The translations under genes were made by a program, and so were the position numbers. Below are positions 15,856-24,771 of a stretch of 64,000 bases of DNA, piece by piece. Numbering within the stretch: position 1 is the first letter of the stretch; every line of letters starts with the position of its first letter. This DNA is from DASVNK01 sp036383895 (GTDB lineage Bacteria > Verrucomicrobiota > Verrucomicrobiia > Limisphaerales > SXQI01), in assembly GCA_036383895.1 (NCBI GenBank), contig DASVNK010000012.1, positions 1 to 64,000 of the forward strand, in the 5' to 3' direction. The notes under the pieces were generated by a model. It was not told the origin of the DNA. It worked only from the letters and a program-made list of their open reading frames with translations, and made no database searches.

Positions 15856-17087
15856 ACCCCACTCGAACCGCGCGGTTCCAGGGCGGCAGTATAAAGCGCG
15901 CGGAAATTCGCGGCAGAAATCGACCGCGGATTGAACTTTGCCGTCCATTGCGCGGCGGCTTCCTCAGCCAGTCTTGGAATGTCTGATTGCTTCAAACCAC
16001 ATTCGGCGAGAGAGCGTGGAAATTGCGCGAGGTCGAGGAGCGATTCGATGTGGCGGACAAGGACTTCGGTAGCGTATTCTTCGCCTTCGCTCACGCAGGC
16101 GAGTTCCGGCGCGGAAGCGAGTTCCGCGTAAGCTCGGCGGGCGATCGGATCTTCGGCGTTAAATCGGATCACGTGGGGCAGCATCATGCCGACAGCGAGG
16201 CCGTGAACGATGTCGTAATGCGCGGTGAGAGGATTCGCGGCAGAATGTGCGGCACCGAGCATGCTGTTTTCGATGGCCGTGCCGGCGAACGCCGCGGCGA
16301 GTTGCATGCGACCGCGTGCTTCAATGTCCTTCGGCGATTGTAGCACTTGTGGAAAACTGGCAATCGCGAGCTTGAAGGCTTCGTGCGAATACATCAGCGA
16401 AAGCGCATTCCGCTTCTTTGTGACAGCGGTTTCAACCGCATGCGTAATCGTGTCGATGCCCGTGAATGCAGTCACGCTGCGCGGCTGGGAAAGTGTGAGT
16501 TCAGGATCGAGAATGGCAACTTTCGCCGCCGCCTTCGGATCCCCGCAGGCCATTTTGGCATGGGTGTTCTCCTGCGCGATGAGCGCGTAGGATTGGCATT
16601 CGCTACCGGTCCCGGCGGTTGTTGGAATGGCAATAAACGGCAGCATCGGCTTCATCGCTTTGCCGTGCCCCCAGTAATCCTCCATCCTCCCACCGTTCGA
16701 CAGAATGAAGTTGCAACCCTTCGCGGTATCCATCGCGCTACCGCCGCCGACTGCAATGATGAAGTCTACGGTGCCTTTACGCGCAGCTTCCAGGCAGCGT
16801 GCGACCGTGCGCGTAGTCGGATTTTGATCAGCATGATCGAACGTAAAGACATCAAGCCCTGCGGCTTCGAGATAGCCCTGGATTCGTCCGGCGTGACCTG
16901 CCGCCACAATCCCTGGGTCCGTAACCAACAACACCCGTCGAGCTCCGTAGTCACGCGCAAGCTGCCCGGTCTGCATGGAACAACCACCGCCAAAAATAAT
17001 TCGCACACGCGGTTCGTGGTCGAAATCAGCAGTGGTGCCCAGCGGAAACGATGTTCGCGCTGCGATGGCGGGGTCGCTAAAACTCAT
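15852..17087 (-). CDS. Iron-containing alcohol dehydrogenase
   Basis: A 411-residue group III alcohol dehydrogenase that interconverts an aldehyde and an alcohol with NAD(P)H. The cofactor motif is AVGGGSAMDTAKG, followed by PTTAGTGSECQSYA. Metal ligands are visible: Asp and His in FTGIDTITHAVE, and the two later histidines in LGAAHSAANPLTAHYDIVHG. Length is normal for the family. It is the last gene of a three-gene minus-strand operon, 54 bases after the aldehyde dehydrogenase, and is the likely final step that turns the aldehyde into an alcohol. Confidence 0.92.
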   Translation of the reverse strand: MSFSDPAIAARTSFPLGTTADFDHEPRVRIIFGGGCSMQTGQLARDYGARRVLLVTDPGIVAAGHAGRIQGYLEAAGLDVFTFDHADQNPTTRTVARCLEAARKGTVDFIIAVGGGSAMDTAKGCNFILSNGGRMEDYWGHGKAMKPMLPFIAIPTTAGTGSECQSYALIAQENTHAKMACGDPKAAAKVAILDPELTLSQPRSVTAFTGIDTITHAVETAVTKKRNALSLMYSHEAFKLAIASFPQVLQSPKDIEARGRMQLAAAFAGTAIENSMLGAAHSAANPLTAHYDIVHGLAVGMMLPHVIRFNAEDPIARRAYAELASAPELACVSEGEEYATEVLVRHIESLLDLAQFPRSLAECGLKQSDIPRLAEEAAAQWTAKFNPRSISAANFRALYTAALEPRGSSGV

Positions 17088-17141
17088 TGGCTAAAGGTCT
17101 AGACGCTCATCGCACCGCATTGGATTCAGCAAATTTGCGCT

Positions 17142-18584
17142 TCAGTTGGCGAGTTCCAGCGACCGGCGCTTGTAAAGGAACTCAAACATGTTCCCCTCGT
17201 GCGGCTGGCTCCACGAAACTTTCATCGTTGAGATTGGTCCGATGTTCAATCGGTCGATCAACGGCGACTCTATTAATGTTTCAATGAAATTTTTGTCACG
17301 CGTAATCGCCGTGACCGCGAGTGAAGGTCCGATTTGCTCGAGCATCTTGCTCTGCGGCACTTCGACCACGCTGGCGTAAGGACAGAGGAATTCTTTGTTC
17401 GCAAGCGGATGATTGAACGAATCGCAAAGCACGATCGTAGGTCGCATGTAGGTGCCGCCCTGAAACTCTCCTTTCCGTGACCCGTTGCGATACTTCGCCG
17501 TTACATCCTCCGCACCGGATGTCTTCAAACCGTCCTCAATCGTGGCATCAATGAACTCAGCCATCTTCGCATTCGCAAAGCCAGACAGTTTAGCGTTTTC
17601 ATCTGTCGGCGGCAGCGGAGCAACTGGCCCCAGCTTCTTCGCGAGTGCATCCGCAATTTCACGGCCGTGCTTTGGCACAACGACAGTGGAAGCATTGATG
17701 CAGCTACGGCCCCCATTATCGGAAATGGCCCCCGCGATCAGATCGATGAACTCCGGCCAGCGATCGATTTCATCTTCGCCAATCAGCACTTTGCTGTAAC
17801 CGGGACCATGGACTTGAACATTGGGATTGTTGGCATATTGCGCAGTCGTGTTCTTGTCTCCGAAAATCAGGGCGCGGCCGCACGATTTCAGGATCTCGCC
17901 AGAGCCTTCGTGATCGGTCGGATAGAAACCAAATGCTTCGGCCGGACAACCCGCTGCAATGAACGCTTGAATGAGGCGATAAGGCGTCCACGGCTCCTCA
18001 CGCCCCGGCTTGAGGATAACTGGGATTTTCAGAGCGATTGCGGGCAGCCACAGCGAATTCACTGCAGGTGAATTGCTCGGCATCACCACGCCCAGCGATT
18101 GCGTGCGGGGAAAAAAGCAAACGGTGCTGCCATTTTGTTCGCCCACGCCTTTGTCGATAGCCTCCAGCGGCAAGCCGCGCGTGAGGCCGTTCAACACTTC
18201 GCGCATGTTCTGCAGCGAATCGTTGATCTTATTCATGTTCCGCCGAACCATGTTGTGCGGGAGGCCGCTCGTGCGTGAGATCGTCTCGAGATATTGCTGC
18301 GGCGATTGGGTGTGCCCCTTGTCACCGAGCGGCAGCGTGGCATTCAGGAACTGGTCCCCTGCGCGCGCGCAAATCTCCAGCATCTGCGCGACCGTAAACC
18401 GCTTCAGCGCCGCCCGCGATTCCGCAATGCGCGCCAAATCCTTCCGCACAATCCCGGCGTTCACCTGGCTGATCTCCACCAGCGCGTTGCCCGTGCTGTG
18501 GCCAACCAGTTTCGATTTATCAAGACTCTCGTAGGGACGGCCTCGCCGGAGCGCGGGTAAATGTGGAATCGAACTCATATTCAA
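17142..18584 (-). CDS. Aldehyde dehydrogenase, acyl-reductase-like
   Basis: A 480-residue member of the aldehyde dehydrogenase superfamily. The catalytic Cys is in GGRSCINASTVVVP, and the cofactor region has LGVVMPSNSPAVNSLWLP and ILKPGREEPWTP. The usual general-base Glu of ELGGKSP appears replaced by HGPGYSK; enzymes that reduce acyl-CoA or acyl-enzyme esters (LuxC, EutE type) also lack that Glu. I therefore infer reductive formation of an aldehyde from an activated acid. It lies 6 bases downstream of an adenylating enzyme and 54 upstream of an alcohol dehydrogenase. An ordinary NAD-dependent aldehyde oxidation cannot be excluded. Confidence 0.82.
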   Translation of the reverse strand: MNMSSIPHLPALRRGRPYESLDKSKLVGHSTGNALVEISQVNAGIVRKDLARIAESRAALKRFTVAQMLEICARAGDQFLNATLPLGDKGHTQSPQQYLETISRTSGLPHNMVRRNMNKINDSLQNMREVLNGLTRGLPLEAIDKGVGEQNGSTVCFFPRTQSLGVVMPSNSPAVNSLWLPAIALKIPVILKPGREEPWTPYRLIQAFIAAGCPAEAFGFYPTDHEGSGEILKSCGRALIFGDKNTTAQYANNPNVQVHGPGYSKVLIGEDEIDRWPEFIDLIAGAISDNGGRSCINASTVVVPKHGREIADALAKKLGPVAPLPPTDENAKLSGFANAKMAEFIDATIEDGLKTSGAEDVTAKYRNGSRKGEFQGGTYMRPTIVLCDSFNHPLANKEFLCPYASVVEVPQSKMLEQIGPSLAVTAITRDKNFIETLIESPLIDRLNIGPISTMKVSWSQPHEGNMFEFLYKRRSLELAN

Positions 18585-18590
18585 CAGGTC

Positions 18591-19676
18591 TTAGTATACA
18601 CCTTCCACAATGTTCTTCTCCATCGCGCCGAATGGCCGCACTTCAGCCACTCCGTCCCACGGATACGACGTGCACGGTTCGCGGCGGATCGCTTCGTCGC
18701 GTTCAAGGAAGCGCGGCATGAAAAACTCCCGGGTCATGGTAGTAAGCTCCACCCGGCCCCATTCGCCGTAGTTCTTCAGTTGATCGGTTTTGTTTGGATC
18801 CACCACGCGTAGGACCGCACGCGGTTGGGGCGAATGATACGTGATGGAGAAGTTGTCCTCCGGCTTCAGCGGACGGCTTGCCGCGAGACCCATCAGAGTG
18901 TTGCCATAGGTGGGCGCGAAACCGATTCTATTCTCCAAAACTTCTTCGACAATGAAGCGGGTGTATTGCGGATTCATCGTTGTCCCGCCGCAGAAAACGC
19001 CGCGAATGCCTGCGTCCCACAGATTCACTTTTTCACCGAGCGCTTCGAGCAGCTTCGGGGTGGTAAATAGCGCGCTGACTTTGCGATGCTTCAGGATCGT
19101 CACCGCCTGGTCCACCACGTGATCCATATATGCGCGAGCCTGCTCGAATTGTTTGTTCGCAATGACTTTCTTCACCCAGCGCGGATCGAGATCCACGAAG
19201 TAGCACGAGCAACCGCGAACATTCGCCAGATGCTCAATGGCGAGACGGAGCCGCCGCGGCCCCGTTGGACCTACCATCAGCCAATAATGATTACGCGGGA
19301 AGTGCTCGTCCGAAATGCGCTCGGAGAATTCGCTGTAATCGACTTTGTAGTCTTCCCAACCGATACGCTGCTTGGGCATTCCGGTCGTGCCACCCGTCTC
19401 GAAAATATTAAAAGGGCGGCCCTTGTATTTGGCCGGGACCCAGACTTCCGGTTGCAGATCGCGCAGCCATTCATCCTGAAAGTGCGGAAACTTGCTCATA
19501 TCAGCGAACGAGCGGATCTCCTTGCGCGGGTCCCAACCGGCTTTCTTCGCCCAATCAAGCCAGAACGGGCAGCCGGTCTCAGGTGAAAAATGCCACTCGA
19601 TGATCTCGCGCAAATGCGCCTCGAGCTTTTCCTGCGCGCTCTTAATCGCGCTTTGCAGTGCGGGGTCGTTATTCAT
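18591..19676 (-). CDS. LuxE/PaaK-like acyl-adenylating enzyme
   Basis: A 361-residue adenylate-forming enzyme. It carries the ATP-loop FETGGTTGMPKQ and later motifs FCGGTTMNPQYTRF, PTYGNTLMG and GEWGRVELTTMTREFFMPRF, which fit the phenylacetate-CoA ligase / LuxE acyl-protein synthetase group. It is shorter than PaaK (about 430) and close to LuxE in length. It should activate a carboxylic acid with ATP. It is the first gene of a three-gene operon with an aldehyde dehydrogenase and an iron alcohol dehydrogenase, giving an acid-to-aldehyde-to-alcohol order. The acid itself is unknown; no luciferase genes are present. Confidence 0.8.
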   Translation of the reverse strand: MNNDPALQSAIKSAQEKLEAHLREIIEWHFSPETGCPFWLDWAKKAGWDPRKEIRSFADMSKFPHFQDEWLRDLQPEVWVPAKYKGRPFNIFETGGTTGMPKQRIGWEDYKVDYSEFSERISDEHFPRNHYWLMVGPTGPRRLRLAIEHLANVRGCSCYFVDLDPRWVKKVIANKQFEQARAYMDHVVDQAVTILKHRKVSALFTTPKLLEALGEKVNLWDAGIRGVFCGGTTMNPQYTRFIVEEVLENRIGFAPTYGNTLMGLAASRPLKPEDNFSITYHSPQPRAVLRVVDPNKTDQLKNYGEWGRVELTTMTREFFMPRFLERDEAIRREPCTSYPWDGVAEVRPFGAMEKNIVEGVY

Positions 19677-19735
19677 GAGCTTGTCTTAAAGGAAAGGCCC
19701 GCCTTATCAGCGAGCCTCAAAGGATTGAATGCTGG

Positions 19736-21325
19736 CTATTTCCTGATTTCGACTTTTTGCGGTTGATCGCCGACTGCTTTGGCGCGGGCCTCGTCATGGA
19801 AGGCATATAGATGCGTGTTGCTCGCGACGTAAATCACGCCGTTCGCGACGACGGGCGTCGAATACACCGGCGCGCCAAGGTTCGTTTCACTTATGATCTT
19901 CTTCGTCTTGCTCGCCTCAAGGACCACGAAGTCGCCGTCCTCGTCCCCGACATAAAGCTTTCCGTCCGCCGCGAGTGTTGAACCCCACATGTGCGCCTTC
20001 ATGTCGTGTGTCCAATAGTGCTCACCCGTGTCCGCGTTCAAGCAATACACGAAACCTGAGAAGTCGCCGATGAAGAGCAAGCCTTCCGGTGTAATCGATA
20101 CTGTTGAAATGCTGCGGTTTATCTTTTGGAAATTCCAAATCTTCTTCGTCTTCGTCACGTCACCGGTCCCAGTGGGATCCACGCAGACCAGATTGCCCAC
20201 GCCTTCCCCGTGTTCCGGGTCCTGGCCAATCGCCACATAAACTCGATTCTTCCAGAAGGTCGGGGTCGAATTGATTTCGCTCGGACCCTCTGCCGCTGGA
20301 TAACGGATCGGTTTTCCGTCCTTCACTTTGTATTCGGGCGGGTTCGCATCAAACCACCAGACGCGCTTCAACAGGTTCACGTCTTCGCCGTCGATCTGGC
20401 CCTTCGACGGAATGGGATCGAAGGCATAGAGCACGCCGTCACCGCCGCCGAAATAGATCTGCGGCTTGCCATTCACCAGGCCCATGGACGGAGAACTCCA
20501 TTGGCCGTGATAGATCTTCGGACCGATTCCGGCGTCGTCTTCGCCGAGGAGTTCGCCGGTCTTTTTGTTCAGCGCGATGAAACTCGGGGAGAGCGGGGAA
20601 GGAATGTTCGAGTGGCTCCAGTCCTGGCCATTGGAAGTGCAAGTGTAGACGATGTCGCCCACGATCAGGACGGAGGAGTTTGAAGCGTTGTGCGGGAAAA
20701 CTCCAAGTTCATTGATCATGTCATAGACCCAGATGATGTCGGCGTCCTTGTCGTTCAGTTTGACGGGCGGCTTGCCTGGACCGGCGATGTATTTCCCTTC
20801 GTCCTGCATGCCCTGGTTTCCATTGCTGAGACCGTTCACGTCGAGGCACATCACCTCGCAGCGGCTGGTCACTACATAGACAAAATCGCCCTCGACAGTG
20901 GGCGATGAGAGGAGGCCGAGATTTTCCCAGTCGTTTACTTTTCCCGATGCGAGCTTCGGCACGACCAGTTGCCAGAGGAACGCACCATCCTTCTCACCAA
21001 AAACCATCATGATACTGCGGTCGCCTTCGTCGCGTTTGTCGCGCGGAGCGTCGTTGTTCGTCCCAACAAAGATGCGGCCGTTTGAAACAGTCGCATTTCC
21101 ATAGCTTTGCGAGCCGAGCTTGGCCACCCACTTCACGTTCTTGGTGGTGGCCATATCCACTTCTTCCGTGCCCTTCTTGAGCTTTCCTGGCTCGAACTTG
21201 TCAGGCAGGCCTTTCTCATCCGAGAACATGTTGCGGTGCTGGTCACCGCCCCATTGCGGCCAATCTTTTGCCTGAGCGTTGAACAAGCTCAGCGAAACCA
21301 ATCCGGCGATTACTGCGTTCTTCAT
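19736..21325 (-). CDS. Exported PQQ-like beta-propeller protein
   Basis: A 529-residue secreted propeller. A signal peptide (MKNAVIAGLVSLSLFNAQA) is followed by KDWPQWGGDQHRNMFSDEKG and a series of PQQ-type blades, among them VFGEKDGAFLWQLVV, ALNKKTGELLGEDDAG, CLNADTGEHYWTHDM and a last blade ending in YVASNTHLYAFHDE. Asp-rich inserts (WWFDANPPEY and neighbours) separate the blades. It is downstream of a second propeller gene on the same strand with a gap of only 19 bases from the chosen start, so both belong to one transcript opposite a MarR regulator. Function is unknown; a role in handling carbohydrates or redox cofactors would be a guess. Confidence 0.85.
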   Translation of the reverse strand: MKNAVIAGLVSLSLFNAQAKDWPQWGGDQHRNMFSDEKGLPDKFEPGKLKKGTEEVDMATTKNVKWVAKLGSQSYGNATVSNGRIFVGTNNDAPRDKRDEGDRSIMMVFGEKDGAFLWQLVVPKLASGKVNDWENLGLLSSPTVEGDFVYVVTSRCEVMCLDVNGLSNGNQGMQDEGKYIAGPGKPPVKLNDKDADIIWVYDMINELGVFPHNASNSSVLIVGDIVYTCTSNGQDWSHSNIPSPLSPSFIALNKKTGELLGEDDAGIGPKIYHGQWSSPSMGLVNGKPQIYFGGGDGVLYAFDPIPSKGQIDGEDVNLLKRVWWFDANPPEYKVKDGKPIRYPAAEGPSEINSTPTFWKNRVYVAIGQDPEHGEGVGNLVCVDPTGTGDVTKTKKIWNFQKINRSISTVSITPEGLLFIGDFSGFVYCLNADTGEHYWTHDMKAHMWGSTLAADGKLYVGDEDGDFVVLEASKTKKIISETNLGAPVYSTPVVANGVIYVASNTHLYAFHDEARAKAVGDQPQKVEIRK

Positions 21326-21344
21326 GCGATCTGACGGCATTTGA

Positions 21345-23699
21345 TTAATTATTCTTTGTGACCAGCACGTTGTCGATATACACGCGCATATCCTGCGGAG
21401 AAAAACCGTAGAGTCCTGGCGCGCCTTCTTTGTGAGCGGTCTGGTGCGGAACTTCGATGGTCCATTGTTCCGGCTCGGGTTCGCCGCGCTTCCATGCTTT
21501 CGCCCGCACCACCCCGGACCCGTCCGCCGCTGTATCCACTCGCGCTTTCATTGTGTACCAGGTCTTCGGCGACCACCGGAAATTCGAAGGATCAGTCCCC
21601 GAGGGCACGCGCAGCCGTTCGTAGTTCGAACTAACCTCGAGCTTCTTGTCATTCCCCTTCAGTGCGATCAGATACCGCTGGCAAATCAGACCCACTTCCG
21701 ACATGCGCCGCCGGTCTCCATCACTCATCACATCCGCCTGGATGGTGTAGTTGTTCAAATTAGGCGGCCCAATAAACACGGTCGCACGCTGGAAAAATCG
21801 GTTATCGATCGTCTTCGTCAAAGCCTTCGTGCCATCCACGTCGCGCACTTCGAACTTCACCCGTGCCCCAATCCACGGCAACGGCGGATACGAGAATTTG
21901 GTCGGTTGTTCGACTGTGTTGGTCGTAGTTTCCGAGAGTTCGAATCCTTCAAAATCTTCCTTCAGCGGCAGCGACGGAACAATTCGTCCGCGCATCAAAC
22001 CTTTCATGTTCCCCATCGTCGCTTGGAACGCTCCGGCCGACCCGACCTGCTCCGAATCCGCGACAATCTTGCCGTCCTGGAACTTTGCTTTCAAAGCTGC
22101 GCGCACCCGTGCGGTCGGCGGGATGTATGATTCAAACTTCACCTTCGCGAGATCCACCTTTTCGTCCGCCACAAATCCGTTCGCATCCAACGCCCGCACC
22201 CGCACCGGTTGGGATCCCCCCGCCAGTAAATAAACTTCCGAAGGGATGATTTGCAACTGCGTCGCCGGCCCCGCCTTTGGCCATTGTTCCGCGATCGGCT
22301 TCGGCAATCCCGGGTTGTTTCCTTTCTTCCCAAAGCAATACAACTTGCTCTTGGTTTGCATGTAAATCTTGCCGTTATACAGCGTGGGCGTGCCCATCGC
22401 GATGCCATCCAGCGCTACCTGCGAAAGGATCTCTCCTTTGTCTTTGTGCGGCTTAATGATGTAAAATCCGCTCTTCGTTCCTGCTATGTGTTTCGCCTCT
22501 GCAGCCTCGGCTCCCTCGGCACCGGCCGTCCCGCCAGTTTTCGGATCCTCCAAAATCGGAACGTAAAGCTTTCCATCCGCGAACGTCGGCGACGAATTCC
22601 GCTGCTCGATCCCAAGCTGCAATTGCCAGCCGATATTCCCGGTGTTCACATCTACCGCCACCAAACTTCCTTTTTCCGTCACCACATAAACCGTGTCATC
22701 CACCAAAATCGGCGAGCTCGCCGAGGTCGACAGCGCCGCGCTCCAAAGTTCCACCTGGCTCCGCTCTACCGTCACCGGCTGATTATTGGTCGGTTGAACA
22801 TCTGGAATTTTTAGCGCCACCATTTGCCCCGGTTCATAAGGAGTCCCATAGATAGCAACGACCTTATCATTGTTGTGCACCACCACCGATGCGTTGATCC
22901 CTGCTTTCGCGATCGGAACCACCCACAATGGATCACCCGTCCGTGCATTCCCGCACAGAATACTTCCGTCACCCGTCGCCGTGATAAAAACGCGTTTCCC
23001 CTTCAAGTTCGTGTAGAATGGACGCGAGTAGCAGCTATCCATCGGGCGCAATCCGCTCCAGCTCACCCACACATGATCCCCGGTGTTCTTATCAAAAGCG
23101 TAAACCCGATCCCCACCCGGCCCATGCGCGCCCCAATTAGCCGTGATCCCGCGCGTAATCACTAAATCCTTCTCAATCACTGGCGACGCCGTCCGTCCAT
23201 TCGGAAAGGTCAGCCGGCCATATTTTTCCATCATCGGCACCAGCCAGAGCAATTTCCCATCGCGATTAAACGCCGCGAGGTTTCCCTGGGTGCCTTGAAT
23301 GAATATATTTCCAGTCTCCGGATCGATCGTGGGGCTCGAACTCGCGTAGCGCTGGTAAATAATATCGCTGAGATAGTCGTTGAACAGATGTTCCCAGAGG
23401 AGCTTGCCGGTTTCGGCGTCGAAACAGGCGAGGCCTTCCTGCATGTCGGCGCCATCGCCACGGTAGCCCATGATGTACACCCGCCCATCCGCCACCGCCG
23501 CCGTCGAAGACCCCGGGAAATCAGCCGTCCAAAGCGCTTGTGCCGGGTCGATCTTATCCGGCAACCCCGTCTCGCGTGAAACACCGAGCTGTTCCGGGCC
23601 GCGCCAGTTGAGCCAGCCCGAGACGGCGGCGTGGGTTGAGGTTGAAATGAAAAGAAGTGAAGTGACGAAAGCGCCGACCGTTCGCAATGAAAGCTTCAT
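21345..23699 (-). CDS. Exported PQQ-like propeller with C-terminal jelly roll
   Basis: A 784-residue secreted protein. A signal peptide (MKLSLRTVGAFVTSLLFIS) leads to WLNWRGPEQLGVSRETGLPD and a PQQ-type propeller with blades such as CFDAETGKLLWEHLF, AFDKNTGDHVWVSW and AVDVNTGNIGWQLQ, running to about residue 480. After a linker the last 200 residues form a concanavalin-like domain (KALTKTIDNRFFQRATVFIG, APGLYGFSPQDMRVYIDNVL) like that in DUF1080 proteins, which suggests sugar or polymer binding. The signal peptide fixes the start at 23699 although the frame opens at 23744. It is the first gene of the pair and divergent from the MarR gene. Confidence 0.85.
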   Translation of the reverse strand: MKLSLRTVGAFVTSLLFISTSTHAAVSGWLNWRGPEQLGVSRETGLPDKIDPAQALWTADFPGSSTAAVADGRVYIMGYRGDGADMQEGLACFDAETGKLLWEHLFNDYLSDIIYQRYASSSPTIDPETGNIFIQGTQGNLAAFNRDGKLLWLVPMMEKYGRLTFPNGRTASPVIEKDLVITRGITANWGAHGPGGDRVYAFDKNTGDHVWVSWSGLRPMDSCYSRPFYTNLKGKRVFITATGDGSILCGNARTGDPLWVVPIAKAGINASVVVHNNDKVVAIYGTPYEPGQMVALKIPDVQPTNNQPVTVERSQVELWSAALSTSASSPILVDDTVYVVTEKGSLVAVDVNTGNIGWQLQLGIEQRNSSPTFADGKLYVPILEDPKTGGTAGAEGAEAAEAKHIAGTKSGFYIIKPHKDKGEILSQVALDGIAMGTPTLYNGKIYMQTKSKLYCFGKKGNNPGLPKPIAEQWPKAGPATQLQIIPSEVYLLAGGSQPVRVRALDANGFVADEKVDLAKVKFESYIPPTARVRAALKAKFQDGKIVADSEQVGSAGAFQATMGNMKGLMRGRIVPSLPLKEDFEGFELSETTTNTVEQPTKFSYPPLPWIGARVKFEVRDVDGTKALTKTIDNRFFQRATVFIGPPNLNNYTIQADVMSDGDRRRMSEVGLICQRYLIALKGNDKKLEVSSNYERLRVPSGTDPSNFRWSPKTWYTMKARVDTAADGSGVVRAKAWKRGEPEPEQWTIEVPHQTAHKEGAPGLYGFSPQDMRVYIDNVLVTKNN

Positions 23700-23799
23700 A
23701 AACAGTACGATTGTGCTGCGGCAAAACGCGTGTGAGCGCAGCACCGCAAACCCTCTCCAGTGGCGGAACTATGATTCAGGCCGGAAAAGATTGCAACCG

Positions 23800-23821
23800 A
23801 ATAATACCTATACGTATTATT
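23800..23821. promoter_or_regulatory. Candidate MarR operator (perfect inverted repeat)
   Basis: AATAATAC (23800-23807), a six-base spacer and GTATTATT (23814-23821) form a perfect palindrome. It lies in the 138-base space between the divergent propeller operon and the MarR-family gene, 16 bases before the regulator's start codon. Size, AT-rich arms and place fit MarR binding sites, so the regulator probably controls itself and the propeller genes. Confidence 0.6.
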
Positions 23822-23837
23822 TTGCCGCTGTCACGAA

Positions 23838-24347
23838 ATGACTGACTCGATCATAACTGCTTTGCCGCTCGACGCCCCGGAACGCCGGCGTTTGCCGCCG
23901 CTGCTGCGGCGGGCCTGGTATGGATTGAACCAGGCATTCCGCCGACGAATCGTCCATCTCAGAGTGACGCCGGACCAATTCACGGTGCTGCGGACGCTGG
24001 TGGAAGCAGAGTCCAAAGGGCTCTCGCAACGGGAGATAGCGGAGACGATCTCGAGCGATCCGAATACGATCGCGTCGCTGCTGGAGCGGATGGAATCGAA
24101 TGAGTTGGTGGAGCGCACGACGCATGAATCGGATCGGCGTGCGCATCGCATCCGCCTGCTGCCGCAGGGGCGGAAGACATTCAAAGCGGTGCGCGCGATT
24201 GCGCTGGAACTGCAAACCGAGATACTGAGCGCCTTGCCGGAAATGCAGCGGGAAGAATTCCTGAAGAACCTGGCGCTTGTTGCCGAAGCGTGCAACCAGG
24301 CGGCAGAGAATTCGCCCAAGACGCGAAAGTCCAAACCTGCCGAATAG
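23838..24347 (+). CDS. MarR-family transcriptional regulator
   Basis: A 169-residue winged-helix regulator. The helix-turn-helix and wing span about residues 45-110: PDQFTVLRTLVEAE, GLSQREIAETISSDPNTIAS, LLERMESNELVERTTHESD and the wing arginines RRAHRIRLLP. Long N- and C-terminal helices for dimerisation flank it. MarR proteins usually repress divergent neighbours until they bind a small phenolic or oxidant ligand; here the neighbour is the two-gene PQQ-propeller operon, and a palindrome lies between. The ligand is unknown. The C-terminal tail (AENSPKTRKSKPAE) is charged and probably disordered. Confidence 0.9.
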   Translation: MTDSIITALPLDAPERRRLPPLLRRAWYGLNQAFRRRIVHLRVTPDQFTVLRTLVEAESKGLSQREIAETISSDPNTIASLLERMESNELVERTTHESDRRAHRIRLLPQGRKTFKAVRAIALELQTEILSALPEMQREEFLKNLALVAEACNQAAENSPKTRKSKPAE

Positions 24348-24407
24348 CAGCCGAGCCGTTTCAGGCACGACATTCCGGGTTTCCTTAGGTTCGTTGGGAG
24401 CGCTTTC

Positions 24408-24467
24408 GAGTGAGGGTCAGCTTTTCTGCTGCGCGACCGTGAGACTCCTGCCGAAAAACCCTCACTC
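24408..24467. repeat. Inverted repeat downstream of the MarR gene
   Basis: GAGTGAGGGT (24408-24417) and ACCCTCACTC (24458-24467) are perfect 10-base inverted arms around a 40-base loop. CCGGGTT (24375-24381) and AACCCGG (24468-24474) extend the symmetry with an interruption on the left side. This could be a dispersed intergenic element or an RNA fold; no T-run follows. Confidence 0.5.
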
Positions 24468-24562
24468 AACCCGGAGTCTTCCCAAGGGAGACGAGTTAAT
24501 TGTGTGTTTTTTGTGTGCATGATTTCATAACAGATTGAGGGCCAACTACATGTCCATAACGA

Positions 24563-24650
24563 AGCTGTGTGTGAGCTGTGTGTGAGCTGTGTGTGAGCTA
24601 TGTGTGAGCTGTGTGTGAGCCGGGTGTGAGCCGGGTGTGAGCCGGGTGTG
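24563..24650. repeat. Tandem repeat, eight copies of an 11-mer
   Basis: Eight head-to-tail copies of 11 bases with no gaps: copies 1-3 and 5 read AGCTGTGTGTG, copy 4 has one change, and copies 6-8 read AGCCGGGTGTG. The shared substitutions of the last three copies show that the array grew by local duplication after the variant arose. Eleven bases is about one helical turn. It is part of the 650-base gene-free stretch 24348-24996, which holds repeats but no gene or tRNA I can support. Confidence 0.9.
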
Positions 24651-24771
24651 TGGTCGGTGTTCGGTGCTGGGGAAGGGCATGGGCATAGAGGGGCCCAAGA
24701 CGGAGTTGATAAACGCGGAAGTGCAGTGAGGCAGTTACGCGATAAAGCGAGACTGTGTTCGCAACAAGTAG

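Noticed and set aside
16347..17102. 251-residue plus-strand frame in the alcohol dehydrogenase region
   Set aside because: Antisense to a well supported iron alcohol dehydrogenase and without recognisable domains.
15852..19676. Bioluminescence (lux) operon or bacterial microcompartment
   Set aside because: No luxA/luxB-like luciferase and no shell proteins are present, only the activation and reduction enzymes.
24563..24650. CRISPR array
   Set aside because: The units are 11 bases, directly abutting and without spacers; no cas gene is near. It is a simple tandem repeat.
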